NCBI GenBank assembly: GCA_934130975.1
Contig: CAKOYU010000002.1
Location: forward strand, 62,001-126,000
From: an uncultured Clostridia bacterium
Lineage (GTDB): Bacteria > Bacillota > Clostridia > TANB77 > CAG-508
Direction: 5' to 3'
Length of the DNA stretch: 64,000 nucleotides
Under the pieces are notes generated by a model. It was not told the DNA's origin. It worked only from the letters and a program-made list of their open reading frames with translations, and searched no databases. Position numbers and translations under genes: made by a program. The number at the start of each line of letters is the position of its first letter. Position 1 is the first letter of the stretch. Shown piece after piece: positions 1 through 10,930 of this stretch.

Positions 1-3000
1 ACATTAGGAAACTTTGAAAAAATAAACGGAGTTACAAAAGTTGTAATAGATGCAGGAACAATTGCAGATGAAAGTGGAAATAAAAATATAGAAACTCCAA
101 TCCTAGTAGGAAATCCAGAATGGGTAGAAGTTGGTGATAATTCTACAAATCCAATTTATCCAGCATTTAGAAATAATATAGTAGACTTTATAAAGCCAGT
201 AATTAAATATACATATTCAGCAGTAGAAGGAGTAACAAACCCAGATATTGATTATGAGGCAAAAACATTAACAGTTAAATTTACTGTAACAGATAAATAT
301 ATTAGAGAAGATTCAATAATGAATGCAGATGGAACATTAAATGCAGATAATATAAGAATCAAAGTTGCAGGAACAGATTTAACAGAACAGTTACACACAA
401 CAGTTACTTCGCAACCATTAACAGATGGAACTGGAACAGAATATACATTTGTAGTATCAAACTTTGAACTAGTATATGACGAAGCAAATAAATATCAAGA
501 TTACAGTGGTGCAGTTGATTTTGTATTTACAGCAGAAAAAGTAGATGATACTTCTGGAAACAAAAATAGTGCAACAACAATTACATTAGATTATGATGAT
601 GGTGATGATCCAGACAATCCAGTAATAGTCGATGTAATAGATCCATTAGTAGAAAGAACAGCTGATAAATTAAGTGCTCTAAATGCAAATGGTGTAATTA
701 ACAGAGATATAACAAATGAGACAGGAACTGTAAGTCTTAGAATTAGAATTTCTGATAAATATTTAGACCAAGCTTTACTACAAAATGCAGTAAATGTTCA
801 AAAAATGAAAGTTAAGGTTGTAAAACCTGATGGAGAGATAGTATATCCAGAAACAATTACAAAACAAGTCTCTCAAGTAAGTAAACAAGCAACATCAGTT
901 ATATATCAAATAGTATTAGGAGTATTTGGAGATAACGAAGGTGTAACAAGTGTTATTATTCCTGAAGGAGTAGTAATAGACAAATATGGAAATAAAAATA
1001 AAGAGACTGAGGTCTTAGTTGGAAATGCTACATGGACAGAGTCAGGAGATTCTAAAGGTGAATATACAGCATTTAGAAATAGTATAGTAGACTTTACAAG
1101 ACCTGTTTGGGAATATTCTACAAGTAGTATAACAAGAGATAGAAATGGAGAAACAGGAACTGTAACAGTTAAAATACTAGGACGCGATAAATATTACTTA
1201 AAAGATACATTAACTGAAGATAAGATTTTAGTATATGTAGATAATTCAAAAAATCCAAGTAGACCAGTATCAACAATTACTAAACAACTAACTAAGATAA
1301 CAGATTCTGCAGAACTAGATGGAGCTGACACAGGATATTTATTGACATTAGGAAATTTTGAAACACATGATGGAGCAGTAAAAATCTCAATTGCAGATAA
1401 TACAATTAAAGATACTTCTGGAAATGGCAACAAGATAACAGAATTTTCAGTAGGAAATAAAAATTGGGTTGAAACTGATATTAGTGATAATGCTGATAAT
1501 CCAAAATATACAGCATTTAGAAATAGTATTGTAGACTTTATAAAACCAACAATTAGATATCAATATTCAGAAGGAACTAATCCAGTAATAGACCGAGATA
1601 AAAAACAAGTAAAAATAACATTTGATGCAGTTGATACAAACTTCTTAGAAAGTGACATATTATCTGCTGATGATATAAAACAAATACTTGTTGATGATTA
1701 TGATGTAACAGAAACCATAACAAAAGAATTAACAAGCTCAGATATCACAGATGGATCTGGAAATGGAATTAGATATACCTTAACATTATCAAATTTTGAA
1801 ATTGACAGTAATTTAGAAAATGAAATATTCAGAAGACATAGTGGTAAAATAGAATTTGTAATTGGAGCAAACATGGTTAGAGATACATCAGGAAATGCGA
1901 ACATTGAAACAAAAATAGTAGTTGACAATGACAACGGAGACGATAGTGATAATTATATTAGAGTAGACTTTATCAAACCAAAATTATTCTATAAAGAGAA
2001 ATTTATGAATTGGGCTAAACGTTATGCAACAGTAACAATTTCTGGTACTGATAGATTTTATGATTTAAATACTAAATTAACAGCTGATGACATTACTATT
2101 TATGCATTAAATAGAAATGGAGAATATGTACAAAGAAATGACTTTAATGTAGAAGTAACACCAGTTAAGAATGAATATGGATATGACTTTGTTGTTAAAT
2201 TAAATAATTTTGAAGAAGAGTTTAGACAATTAAAGATCAGTATACCAGGTGGAAAAATTGGTGACTTAGATGGTAATACAAATGAAGCAAAAGACATATT
2301 TGTTGACTTAGATAATAAGAAACCAGTTTGGAAATATATAAGTACAGACACTTCAGAATTTGAAACTAAAGGAAAGATTAGTTTTACAGTTAAAGGTCAA
2401 GATACATTCTTAGATTTATCAAAGAGTAATTTAGCAATATCAAATGTAAATATCTTAAAAGATGGTACAGATCTTACAAATGTTGATAATATAACAGTTA
2501 ATTATCTTGGAGCTGATGATACAGAAGTTTCTAAAACTTACAGAATTGATGTTACAGGTTTAACTGAGATTGGAGCATATTCGTTAGTAATAGAAAAATC
2601 AACATTAGTTGATGAATTTAGCAATGAAAGTGCTACAACAACAATAAGCTTCTCTAAATCAGCAATAAGTAGTAATACAGATAATTATACAGCAGTTACA
2701 TATTATGCGAGTCCAGATTTAGAACAAGTGCATCAAGCTTATGTTCATGAATTGATGAGTGTAAATGAAACTGGTACAAATGGACAATCTACAACATATA
2801 GAGCAAGTTCTATTGGAGAAATCTATAATAATGGAAATAATACATTATTTGCAGAACCATTTAAATACAGTAATGGAACTCAACAAGCATATAGCTTTAA
2901 AGGTTGGGCAGAAGCGGATGAAAAAGGATTCTCTGCTGATGATGCAACAATTTATAATCTATATGAAGAGATTCCAAATACAGTAACTCACTTAAATGCT

Positions 3001-6000
3001 ATATGGCAACAAGCAACTGTAGTATTCGTATCTAAGAGTGGTGATAATTCAAATGATGGTAAATCTCCAGACACACCAGTTAAAGATTTAAAAACAGCAT
3101 ATAGTAAGTTAAGCACTAATGGAACAGCTTCTACAAACATAATTGTTATTATGGATAAGATTGAGTGGAACAGTAGTGATACATTAACTGGAAATGCTAC
3201 AATTACAAGTTTATATGCAGGTGTTGATTATAGAGCAGAAAATGACGCTGAATTAAAAATTTCTTCTAATATGAATATTAATGGTGATATAACCTTTGAT
3301 AATATTAAGTTATATTCAGATTCTACTAAAGTAAGTGATGGTAGTGATTACTTAGCTAAAGGCGATTATTCAAATGTTTTAGTTACAAATTATGGTGATG
3401 TAATACTTGGTAGAGGTATTTCTACACCAGATGGTAAATATACTTTTGGAGCTGTAGTTGGTGGAAACTATAAAGATGAGACAACTAAGAATACAATTGG
3501 AATACATACTGTTATAGCAGAAGCTGGTAAATATAATGATATTATTATTGGAAGTAGTTTAAATAACCCAACAACTTCTAGAAAATATGTTTCTCATCAA
3601 GTTATACTTGGAACAATGAAAGAATCAGCAATTTCTAGAAATGAGAAATTAACAATAACAGGATATTTATCAATGGGTGAACTTGAAGATAGATGTTATC
3701 CATATAATCGTGATGGTTCACAAGATACTACATTAGGATATACAAGATATTATGCAATAGCTAAGGTTTATAGTGTGTTATTTACAGGTGAAAATAAATT
3801 CAATAAAGCTTCAGAAGATGCAAGTATCTATATGAGATCAATTAATGGATTTGATGATGGTAAAATTGAATTTGATATGTATGGTGGAAATATAACAGGA
3901 AGTATTTATGGTGGAGCTAGAATGGCAACAACTAAGGATAAGACTAATCCAGCACAACCAGATGCTAATATGTTGAATTTCTATGGAGGTCAAATAGCTG
4001 GTGATATATTTGGTCATGGTGATAGTGATACATCAACAGGAAACTCAATAATAAATCTTCAAGGTCGTGTAGATATAACAGGAAATATTTTCGGTGGATC
4101 AAATACTGCTACAGTAGCTCAAGGAAAAGTAACAGGAGATACAAATGTTACAGTAGATAGTTCAATAACCATAAAAGGAAATATTTACGGTGGAAGTAAA
4201 GGGGTAATTGAAAATACAACTATTAACTTAAATACAGGTTTGATTACAGGAAGCACATATGTTAATTTAAATGCAGGAACAGTACAAGGTGATATATTTG
4301 GAGGAGGCTACAACAGTGGTGCTACTTCAACATCAAATGTTACTATAAATAATGGAAATGTAACTGGAAGCATTTATGGTGGTGCTTATCAAAACCAAGT
4401 TAGAAGCGCAGAAAGAGTTAAGCTTTATGGAGGAACTGTAAATAATATTTATGGTGGTAATGTATTAACATCTGTTTCTCAATTGAATTCAGACAATTCA
4501 AGTGATAATGTAACTATAACTATTGGAAGTACAGATAAGACAACTACACCAACAGTTAATGGAACAATATTTGGAAATGGAAAAACTAATAGAGCTGGAA
4601 CTGTTGAAATTCAATTAATAAAATGTTCTACAGTACCAACTGTATATGGTGGTTCTGAAGGTTCTGGTATAACTAACGAAACTAATATTTATTTAAAAGG
4701 TATGACAGTAGGAACAGTTTATGGATCTTCTAAAGATGCAGGAACAACAGCAAGTTCATATATATTCTTACAATCAGGAACTGCTACAGATGTTTATGGT
4801 GGTGGTTATGGTGGAAACACTACAACTTCTAATGTAAAACTACAAGGTTCTGCTACAGTTAAAAATATATATGGAGGAGCAAATACAGAAGGAAGTGTAA
4901 CAACTTCAAATGTTGATTTGACTTCAGGTAATATTACTAATGCATTTGGTGGAGGTAATAGAGTTGGAACAACAAATACAAATATTACATTAAATGGTGT
5001 AAGGATTGAATCAATACATGGTGGATCTAAGTGGAATGGTGTAACTCAAAACACAAATGTAGTATTAAATTCTGGTAGAGTAGAATATGTTTATGGTGCA
5101 GGTTATGATATAGGAGCAACAAATACTACTGTAACTCAAAATGGTGCAACAGCTATTAATATTTATGGTGGTTGTGAAGGAGTTACAATTAATAATACAC
5201 CAGAAACAACTAATTCAGTTGTAAACATTAAAAATGCGTATGTTAAAAATGTTTATGGTGGAAATATGGGTAGAGGAACTGTAAAATATGCAACAATAAA
5301 TGTATCAGGAAATTCTACTATATCTGGCAATATATTTGGTGGAGGATATCAATCAAATATTGGTAAGTCAGGAGCAGAAGGTTCTGCAACAATCAATATT
5401 ACTGGAGGAACATTCTATAATGATATTGTAGGTGGTTCTGAAAGAGGATTTGTTTATGGAACTACGAATGTTAATATTGGTAAAGAAGCAGTAACAGATA
5501 CATCATTACAAGGTGCAAGAATAATTATTTCTGGCAATGTTTATGGGGCTGGAGATGCTATAAATAAAAATTATAGTGAAAATAGCGTTGTAGGAAGTAC
5601 AAAGATTAATATGTTTAATAGTGCTTCATCACCAATAACATTCGAAAATAGTATTTTCGGTGCTGGAAATGGAGCAAATTATCAAGCTAAAAATTCAAAA
5701 GATGAATCAATAGTTAAAATAAAAGGCTTTGGTTCTTCAGCAGATTCATACAAGATGACATCAATTGAAAGAACTGGAAAAGTATATATCCAAAGTTCAT
5801 ATTTAGAGTTAACTGGTGCACAAAATGAATATAACTTATACAAAAATACAAGTTATACTTTAAATAGAATTACTAATGGATTAGCATTATTAGATAATTC
5901 AACATTGTACACACAAAGAGGATTTAACATGGTTGGTGGATTTGAAAGTTTAATATCAACAGGTGATGATTCGACTACAAAAGAAACAGCAACTATTGCT

Positions 6001-8436
6001 AATGATACAGTTACAAGAAATGTAGATAATAGAATTTATACATTTGAGGGTGTAAATTTAATATTTGCTACACAAGAAGGTGACTTAGCTGATAAGTACA
6101 ATGAAGACATTTGGGGAGATGTAAATGGTATGGCATTCTTCGGAATGTACAGACTAGATCGTAAAACAGGCAAGAAAGAATATGACATATATGATCCAGA
6201 CATTAAAAAAGCAACTGCTACAAATATGTTTGCAAATGGTACTTATATTGAAGGTCGTCATAAAGCAAATCATGATTATACAGTTGATGGATTCTATACA
6301 AATGTTGATGCTGGAACAGGTATTGTGCCACAAGTTATAGATGTTATAGATCATGGAACTTATTATGATTGGATAATAGGTGCTGATATAGTAAATTACA
6401 GCACATCATTGATTGCTTCAACATATTCAACATATTCAATGGCAGATTTAGACTTGAACTTTAAACAATTTGTTGATAATGTTTCATATAATGGAACAAC
6501 ATTTACAGTTGATAGAGTTAGTACAAATGCTTTTGATAAAGATACAAGCTTGGTTAACAAGTTGACTATTCCAACATATAGTGAAAATGCTAATAATACA
6601 TTTGCATTAACAATGCAAACATCAAGTTCAGGATGGTTAAAAGCTGGAACTACAAATCTTTACACTGATTCTTATGGTTCATTTGATGGAGATAAAGTTT
6701 ATAAAGCTGATAACTCTGCAGATGCAGGAAACTTAAGATTTAAGTTGTTTAACTCAATTAATGTTTCTGACACTAAAGATTTAGGATATGTAAATATTGT
6801 ATTAACAGGAAAAGCTAGAACTGGAGAGGATGCAACTACTGGAAAAGTATTTAAAGTAGTAATAGCAGTTAATATTCAATCTTTATATGAGGAACAAGAT
6901 AATAATTATGTTCCAAGATTTACAGATACTATAGATGTAGAATCAACTTATACAACAGACAGTACTGTTGCTATGACTTATACATTATATAGAACTGGAC
7001 TTGAGGAACAAGCTGATGTTTATACATCAGGTGATTACAGAGTATTATCAAGTACAACACCATTACCTAAAGGAACTAAAGTGACTTTAAGAGATTATGG
7101 TCAAGGTGATGATGTAAACAAAGTTTACTATTATCAAGTTGCTAGTGATACAGATTATGACGCAACAGATAATACATCTGGAAGTACAAGATATTTGTAC
7201 AACTTATCAAAATTTACTGATATTGGTGGAACAGCTTCTAGTGCTAAGTATGCAAATGAAAATAGTAAATATTATCATGCAGGTGCTGATGAAGAAGGAA
7301 AAGGATATGCATTAGAAAAATATGATGTTTCAATAGACTTTATGGATTCTAATTTAGATACTAATAAGTTGGCACAAGAAACATACTTAGAATTAAGAGA
7401 TTCTTCAGGAACTAAGAAACTTGGCAATGGAGATAAGACAATACAATATAACTTATATAATCAAAAAGCTGTAATGTCAGAAGCTGTTGTAACAGATAGT
7501 GGAAAGACATCATATTCAGTATTTGAAAACTTAACAATTCCATTCACATTTGATAGTTCATTATTAGAACAAAAGACAAGTAATGGTACAAATATTCAAG
7601 ATACAAAATACTATAATAAAAAGACAGGTATTGCAATAGAACTTGTAGATGAGCAAGGAGAAAGAATAAAAGCACCAGATGTACAAAATCTAAAACTTAC
7701 AGACAACTCAGATTCAAAATATTATACTTCAGGTGCTGATGGAGTAATAAGAGTTCCACTTTCTGATGGATGTGCAAAAATTAAAAATTCATATAGCTTA
7801 TCAATGAGCCAAGTAAGTGTACCAGCAGGGCAATATATAGCTAGAATTTACTTCTTTGCTTCAGATGATGGAGAACATTTCGGAGGAGAAGTTACAGAAG
7901 TTAAAGAGTTATATATAACATTCATTAATAAGAAATTAGGATTAGCTGGTCTAGAATCTGTTGATGGTAGCAGAATAATAAATAAAAATACTTGTGAAAA
8001 TCTAGATGGAGGAAAAGGATTAGACTTAACAGTTAAAATCGGATCACCAACAAATGATACAAACATAAGAGTTGAATTATATAAACGTAATGCTACATAT
8101 ACAACAGCAGAAGATGGAACAACTACTTATAATGGAATAAGTTATACACCAGTAGACTTAAAAGACTACTTAAAAGACTTAAATGGAACAGAATGGAAAA
8201 CACCAGAAGATTATGAGGGTCAAGGCTTAATAACTGAAGATGGATGCACAGAATATATGGTTATGGAGAAAAAACAACATCAAACACCATCACAAGGTGA
8301 AAACATTGAGACTATAGATTTTGAAAAAGCAATTAAGGAAGGCATAAGTACAGGAGAGTACAAATTAGTATTTAAGGCATACTATAACAATACATTAATA
8401 CAAACAATAAGAAAAACATTTATAGTAGTACCTTAA
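1..8436 (+). CDS. Giant secreted adhesin-like protein, 3' part (5' end outside window)
   Basis: The frame is open from base 1 without a start, so the gene begins upstream; at least 2,811 residues lie here. Residues 1 to about 900 are repeated beta-sandwich-like units of roughly 130-150 residues, with recurring junction motifs such as AFRNSIVDF followed by KP and a short linker. Residues about 945-1003 resemble the Listeria-Bacteroides (flg_new) repeat, with FKGWAEA and ending in AIW. From about residue 1010 a motif SKSGDNSNDGKSPDTPVKDL opens a probable right-handed beta-helix with dozens of short turns carrying IYGG, VYGG or IFGGG (to about residue 2000). The C-terminal third is Ig-like with few cysteines. 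I see no LPXTG anchor or transmembrane tail. Inference: a fibrous surface or biofilm protein served by the SipW/TasA cluster that follows. There is no in-frame CGG codon in this whole stretch. Confidence 0.85.
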   Translation, partial: TLGNFEKINGVTKVVIDAGTIADESGNKNIETPILVGNPEWVEVGDNSTNPIYPAFRNNIVDFIKPVIKYTYSAVEGVTNPDIDYEAKTLTVKFTVTDKYIREDSIMNADGTLNADNIRIKVAGTDLTEQLHTTVTSQPLTDGTGTEYTFVVSNFELVYDEANKYQDYSGAVDFVFTAEKVDDTSGNKNSATTITLDYDDGDDPDNPVIVDVIDPLVERTADKLSALNANGVINRDITNETGTVSLRIRISDKYLDQALLQNAVNVQKMKVKVVKPDGEIVYPETITKQVSQVSKQATSVIYQIVLGVFGDNEGVTSVIIPEGVVIDKYGNKNKETEVLVGNATWTESGDSKGEYTAFRNSIVDFTRPVWEYSTSSITRDRNGETGTVTVKILGRDKYYLKDTLTEDKILVYVDNSKNPSRPVSTITKQLTKITDSAELDGADTGYLLTLGNFETHDGAVKISIADNTIKDTSGNGNKITEFSVGNKNWVETDISDNADNPKYTAFRNSIVDFIKPTIRYQYSEGTNPVIDRDKKQVKITFDAVDTNFLESDILSADDIKQILVDDYDVTETITKELTSSDITDGSGNGIRYTLTLSNFEIDSNLENEIFRRHSGKIEFVIGANMVRDTSGNANIETKIVVDNDNGDDSDNYIRVDFIKPKLFYKEKFMNWAKRYATVTISGTDRFYDLNTKLTADDITIYALNRNGEYVQRNDFNVEVTPVKNEYGYDFVVKLNNFEEEFRQLKISIPGGKIGDLDGNTNEAKDIFVDLDNKKPVWKYISTDTSEFETKGKISFTVKGQDTFLDLSKSNLAISNVNILKDGTDLTNVDNITVNYLGADDTEVSKTYRIDVTGLTEIGAYSLVIEKSTLVDEFSNESATTTISFSKSAISSNTDNYTAVTYYASPDLEQVHQAYVHELMSVNETGTNGQSTTYRASSIGEIYNNGNNTLFAEPFKYSNGTQQAYSFKGWAEADEKGFSADDATIYNLYEEIPNTVTHLNAIWQQATVVFVSKSGDNSNDGKSPDTPVKDLKTAYSKLSTNGTASTNIIVIMDKIEWNSSDTLTGNATITSLYAGVDYRAENDAELKISSNMNINGDITFDNIKLYSDSTKVSDGSDYLAKGDYSNVLVTNYGDVILGRGISTPDGKYTFGAVVGGNYKDETTKNTIGIHTVIAEAGKYNDIIIGSSLNNPTTSRKYVSHQVILGTMKESAISRNEKLTITGYLSMGELEDRCYPYNRDGSQDTTLGYTRYYAIAKVYSVLFTGENKFNKASEDASIYMRSINGFDDGKIEFDMYGGNITGSIYGGARMATTKDKTNPAQPDANMLNFYGGQIAGDIFGHGDSDTSTGNSIINLQGRVDITGNIFGGSNTATVAQGKVTGDTNVTVDSSITIKGNIYGGSKGVIENTTINLNTGLITGSTYVNLNAGTVQGDIFGGGYNSGATSTSNVTINNGNVTGSIYGGAYQNQVRSAERVKLYGGTVNNIYGGNVLTSVSQLNSDNSSDNVTITIGSTDKTTTPTVNGTIFGNGKTNRAGTVEIQLIKCSTVPTVYGGSEGSGITNETNIYLKGMTVGTVYGSSKDAGTTASSYIFLQSGTATDVYGGGYGGNTTTSNVKLQGSATVKNIYGGANTEGSVTTSNVDLTSGNITNAFGGGNRVGTTNTNITLNGVRIESIHGGSKWNGVTQNTNVVLNSGRVEYVYGAGYDIGATNTTVTQNGATAINIYGGCEGVTINNTPETTNSVVNIKNAYVKNVYGGNMGRGTVKYATINVSGNSTISGNIFGGGYQSNIGKSGAEGSATINITGGTFYNDIVGGSERGFVYGTTNVNIGKEAVTDTSLQGARIIISGNVYGAGDAINKNYSENSVVGSTKINMFNSASSPITFENSIFGAGNGANYQAKNSKDESIVKIKGFGSSADSYKMTSIERTGKVYIQSSYLELTGAQNEYNLYKNTSYTLNRITNGLALLDNSTLYTQRGFNMVGGFESLISTGDDSTTKETATIANDTVTRNVDNRIYTFEGVNLIFATQEGDLADKYNEDIWGDVNGMAFFGMYRLDRKTGKKEYDIYDPDIKKATATNMFANGTYIEGRHKANHDYTVDGFYTNVDAGTGIVPQVIDVIDHGTYYDWIIGADIVNYSTSLIASTYSTYSMADLDLNFKQFVDNVSYNGTTFTVDRVSTNAFDKDTSLVNKLTIPTYSENANNTFALTMQTSSSGWLKAGTTNLYTDSYGSFDGDKVYKADNSADAGNLRFKLFNSINVSDTKDLGYVNIVLTGKARTGEDATTGKVFKVVIAVNIQSLYEEQDNNYVPRFTDTIDVESTYTTDSTVAMTYTLYRTGLEEQADVYTSGDYRVLSSTTPLPKGTKVTLRDYGQGDDVNKVYYYQVASDTDYDATDNTSGSTRYLYNLSKFTDIGGTASSAKYANENSKYYHAGADEEGKGYALEKYDVSIDFMDSNLDTNKLAQETYLELRDSSGTKKLGNGDKTIQYNLYNQKAVMSEAVVTDSGKTSYSVFENLTIPFTFDSSLLEQKTSNGTNIQDTKYYNKKTGIAIELVDEQGERIKAPDVQNLKLTDNSDSKYYTSGADGVIRVPLSDGCAKIKNSYSLSMSQVSVPAGQYIARIYFFASDDGEHFGGEVTEVKELYITFINKKLGLAGLESVDGSRIINKNTCENLDGGKGLDLTVKIGSPTNDTNIRVELYKRNATYTTAEDGTTTYNGISYTPVDLKDYLKDLNGTEWKTPEDYEGQGLITEDGCTEYMVMEKKQHQTPSQGENIETIDFEKAIKEGISTGEYKLVFKAYYNNTLIQTIRKTFIVVP

Positions 8437-8440
8437 AATG

Positions 8441-8503
8441 AACCGAAGAGAACCGGTCTGGACGGTATAAAATCCGGAAAGAACTGGTTCCATCGGTTTT
8501 TTT
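8441..8503 (+). terminator. Rho-independent terminator after the giant gene
   Basis: AACCGA-GAACC arm pairs with GGTTC-TCGGTT across an inner GGACGG/CCGG segment and is followed by seven T. The arms carry GAACCGGT-type sequence like the dispersed repeats elsewhere in the window, and another AACCGGTT lies at 8513-8520. Confidence 0.7.
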
Positions 8504-8545
8504 AAAGAAAAGAACCGGTTTATTCGGTGCAGAAAGGACAAAGGT

Positions 8546-9404
8546 ATGAGGAAGAAAAAGAAATTGAATAAAGTAAAAATTGTAGTAGCGGTATTTATTA
8601 TTATAATGATAATTGCTGGGGCAGTTTTTGGTAGATATGTATATAATGGAATTAGAGAGGCATATTTTACTTCTAAAGAATTTTATTTTACAAGTGATTT
8701 ATTAACTCTTGATAATGCAACTTATCAATATGAGAATTGGGGTGGAGTTGATACATATGATATTAATTTTGATTTATATAGTTATGCTAATACTTTACTT
8801 AGATTGGATTATGATTTGAATTATTCAGTTTCTTGTGAAACTCCAGATACTGATAAAGTTACTATACGGTATAAATTCTGCAGATGGACCAACTTCTACA
8901 ACAGGAGTGATTTATGCTAAAACTAATGATACTCCTAACAATGTTAGTAGGTTAAAGATTGTGGTTACTCCTAAGAACCCAATTCAAACAAATGAAACTG
9001 TTAGAGTAAAGATAAAAGCTAGTACACAAGAACCTTATAAAAAGGAAATTTCTGCTGAGGTTACTTTACGTATTAAACAGGTAACAGTAAATAGTTACAA
9101 AATAGAAGATGTCGCAAATAGAAATTATGCAATGCTTGAATTGGTTAATGCTCAAAATAGTGGTATGCCAGTTACATTAGAATTTGATCCTAATGTTATT
9201 AGAATTGATACTAATAGTGAAGCTTATATTAACAGGGTTGCTAATAGTGAAGTAAAAGATTCTAAAGGATATATAAAGAAATTTACTTTTACAATAGATA
9301 AAGAAGCTGTAAAAAATATAAAATTTTATAAAGTGGACATGTCTAAAGATTATACATATCCTTCAGGAGATGCCAGTTCAATTATTAAAGTAATCAATAA
9401 TTAA
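8546..9404 (+). CDS. Exported protein with N-terminal membrane anchor, split by a +1 shift at CGG
   Basis: The start has a good ribosome site (AAAGG) and residues 1-30 form a lysine-rich head plus one transmembrane segment, so the bulk is extracellular. The first frame runs 107 codons to ATA at 8864-8866, then meets CGG and would end shortly after at a TAA. Skipping the C at 8867 gives GGT (Gly) and continues smoothly as GINSADGPTSTTG to the stop at 9402-9404, a 285-residue product. The second half looks like beta-rich Ig-like sequence (NPIQTNETVRVKIKAS). I do not recognise the family. It lies between the giant adhesin and the SipW/TasA genes, so a role in the same surface system is inferred. 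It is either a translated +1 frameshift gene or a fresh pseudogene. Confidence 0.65.
8867..8870 (+). other. Candidate +1 frameshift site CGG-T
   Basis: The zero-frame codon is CGG after ATA. Reading GGT (Gly) by skipping C joins the two halves of the 8546-9404 gene. Confidence 0.6.
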
Positions 9405-9421
9405 TAGATTAAAATTTGTTA

Positions 9422-9511
9422 CTTATTAGCCCCTTAAAATCTTGAATATAGCTTGAATTAGACGTTGAAGAAAAATGGCTAAATTTCGATATTTTGAGGG
9501 TGCTAATAAAT
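9422..9511 (+). other. Long imperfect inverted repeat in intergenic DNA
   Basis: TTATTAGCCCCTTAAAAT (from about 9422) pairs imperfectly with ATTTTGAGGGTGCTAATAA (about 9492-9510), enclosing about 50 bases. It has no T-run, so it is not a plain terminator. It could be a structured leader of the next gene or a small palindromic element. Confidence 0.45.
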
Positions 9512-9603
9512 GGCAAATATGTTAAAAAATTTATTGCCAAAAAGTATAGACTTTTAAAAAAAGTTATGGTATAAAATATGTTAGGGAAAAAAGGAGGAAA
9601 ATT

Positions 9604-10047
9604 ATGAAAAAGGTAAGAAAAGGTAAAAAAATGTTAATGTTTGCAGCAATAATAGTTATAGCAATTATTATAGCTATAGTTTTAATTGTTACAAAAGTAG
9701 TTAACAAGAAGAGTGATGATACACAAACAGGAAATGAAGAATCTGTTATATCATTACCAGACACAACATACAGTGATATGCAAGTTAATAACATATACAT
9801 GGAGTATTTAGCAGATCAAGATAAAACAATGGTATCTATGTCTATATTAAATACAACAACACAAACAGTAGAAGATGAAAGTTTAAATGCAATATTGGTT
9901 GGAGACAATGAAAATGTTTTAGGACAAATGGAAACATGGATTCAAAGTTTATCTGCAGGTGAACAATATGACATAAGCGTAATTTTAAATGGAAACTTAA
10001 CTGGAACAAAACTTATCAAATTAGAAAAAGTTACAAATAACCAATAA
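9604..10047 (+). CDS. Membrane-anchored FxLYD-like Ig-fold protein
   Basis: The 147-residue product has a basic head, one transmembrane helix at residues about 10-32 and an extracellular domain. The domain pattern (a VNNIYMEYL strand, then SMSILNTTTQTV, LVGDNENVLGQ, and a gap before LSAGEQYDISV) resembles FxLYD/DUF-type small beta-sandwiches of Firmicutes surface proteins. It starts behind a strong AAAGGAGGAAAATT site. It lies directly upstream of the first signal peptidase-like gene and shares its direction, so it is probably part of the island. The function is unknown. Confidence 0.6.
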   Translation: MKKVRKGKKMLMFAAIIVIAIIIAIVLIVTKVVNKKSDDTQTGNEESVISLPDTTYSDMQVNNIYMEYLADQDKTMVSMSILNTTTQTVEDESLNAILVGDNENVLGQMETWIQSLSAGEQYDISVILNGNLTGTKLIKLEKVTNNQ

Positions 10048-10102
10048 TAAACTTGGTTTATAGGTAAATCCATATTAAAAACCTAAATAAATAGAAGCAA
10101 GG

Positions 10103-10930
10103 ATGAAAAAAATGAGAAAAGTACTAGGAACTATATTATTTGTAGTATATGCCATAATTGCAATTACAGTTACTGTTTTATTATTGTCATATAATGAATA
10201 TAATAACAGCCAATTAGGTGGATATACAGTGTATATAGTTAAAGATGACTCTTTAGAACCACAATATAAACAAGGTTCTATTCTATTAATAAAGAGTACA
10301 ACAGATAAAAATGTACAAGTCGGAGATGATTTGTTCTTATATAGAGTATTAAACAGTCAAGAATATGAAGTTGTATATAAAACTTTAACAGAAAAAGCTC
10401 AACAAGGAAGACATGTAGTATATAAAATAGGAGAAGATGAAAGCTATGCCAGTGATTACTTTATAGGAAAAGGCAGTGATACAATCGTTATTAACGGTTG
10501 GGGATATGTTTTAGGATTACTAGAGTCTAGATGGGGATATTTATTCTGCGTAGTAATTGTATCTTTATTGTTATTCTTACAAGAAGTATTTGAATTAATA
10601 ATGGAAATCAGATACGGTGGAGGAAAGAAAAAACAAAAAACTGCGGTAGAAGTAAAAGCTGTAAAAGATGACGAAAATGATGAAGATGAGGAAGAAATAG
10701 AAGAAGTAAAAATTGTGAAAAAAGCTCCAGCTAAAAAGGCACCAGCAAAGAAAACAACTACTGCAAAAACTGGAAGCAAAACAGGAACAGCCCAAAAAAG
10801 TAAAAGCACAAAATCAGCTTCAACTACTAAAAAAGCAAGTAGTACATCAAAAACGGCTTCTAAAACAACAACTAAAAAAACAAGTAAGCCTAAAACGGCT
10901 TCGACAAAATCTGCAAAAGAGGAAGAATAA
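10103..10930 (+). CDS. SipW-like signal peptidase homologue, degenerate, with lysine-rich tail
   Basis: N-terminal and C-terminal transmembrane segments (residues about 5-28 and 145-170) flank a compact S26B-type domain. The serine motif is VKDDSLEPQY, which keeps Ser and EP. Where active paralogues in this cluster have THR or SHR (catalytic histidine), this one reads VVYKTLTEK, so the general-base residue looks lost. The last roughly 100 residues are an acidic stretch followed by a Lys/Ala/Thr/Ser-rich basic tail (KKAPAKKAPAKKTTT). Inference: a non-catalytic scaffold or regulator. ATG at 10112 is an alternative start with better spacing. It is followed at once by a TasA-like gene, the usual pairing. 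Confidence 0.75.
   Translation: MKKMRKVLGTILFVVYAIIAITVTVLLLSYNEYNNSQLGGYTVYIVKDDSLEPQYKQGSILLIKSTTDKNVQVGDDLFLYRVLNSQEYEVVYKTLTEKAQQGRHVVYKIGEDESYASDYFIGKGSDTIVINGWGYVLGLLESRWGYLFCVVIVSLLLFLQEVFELIMEIRYGGGKKKQKTAVEVKAVKDDENDEDEEEIEEVKIVKKAPAKKAPAKKTTTAKTGSKTGTAQKSKSTKSASTTKKASSTSKTASKTTTKKTSKPKTASTKSAKEEE

Noticed and set aside
8835..9404. Independent gene starting at the internal ATG 8835
   Set aside because: It begins out of frame inside the preceding gene with no ribosome site; only the part after the CGG site looks like real protein.
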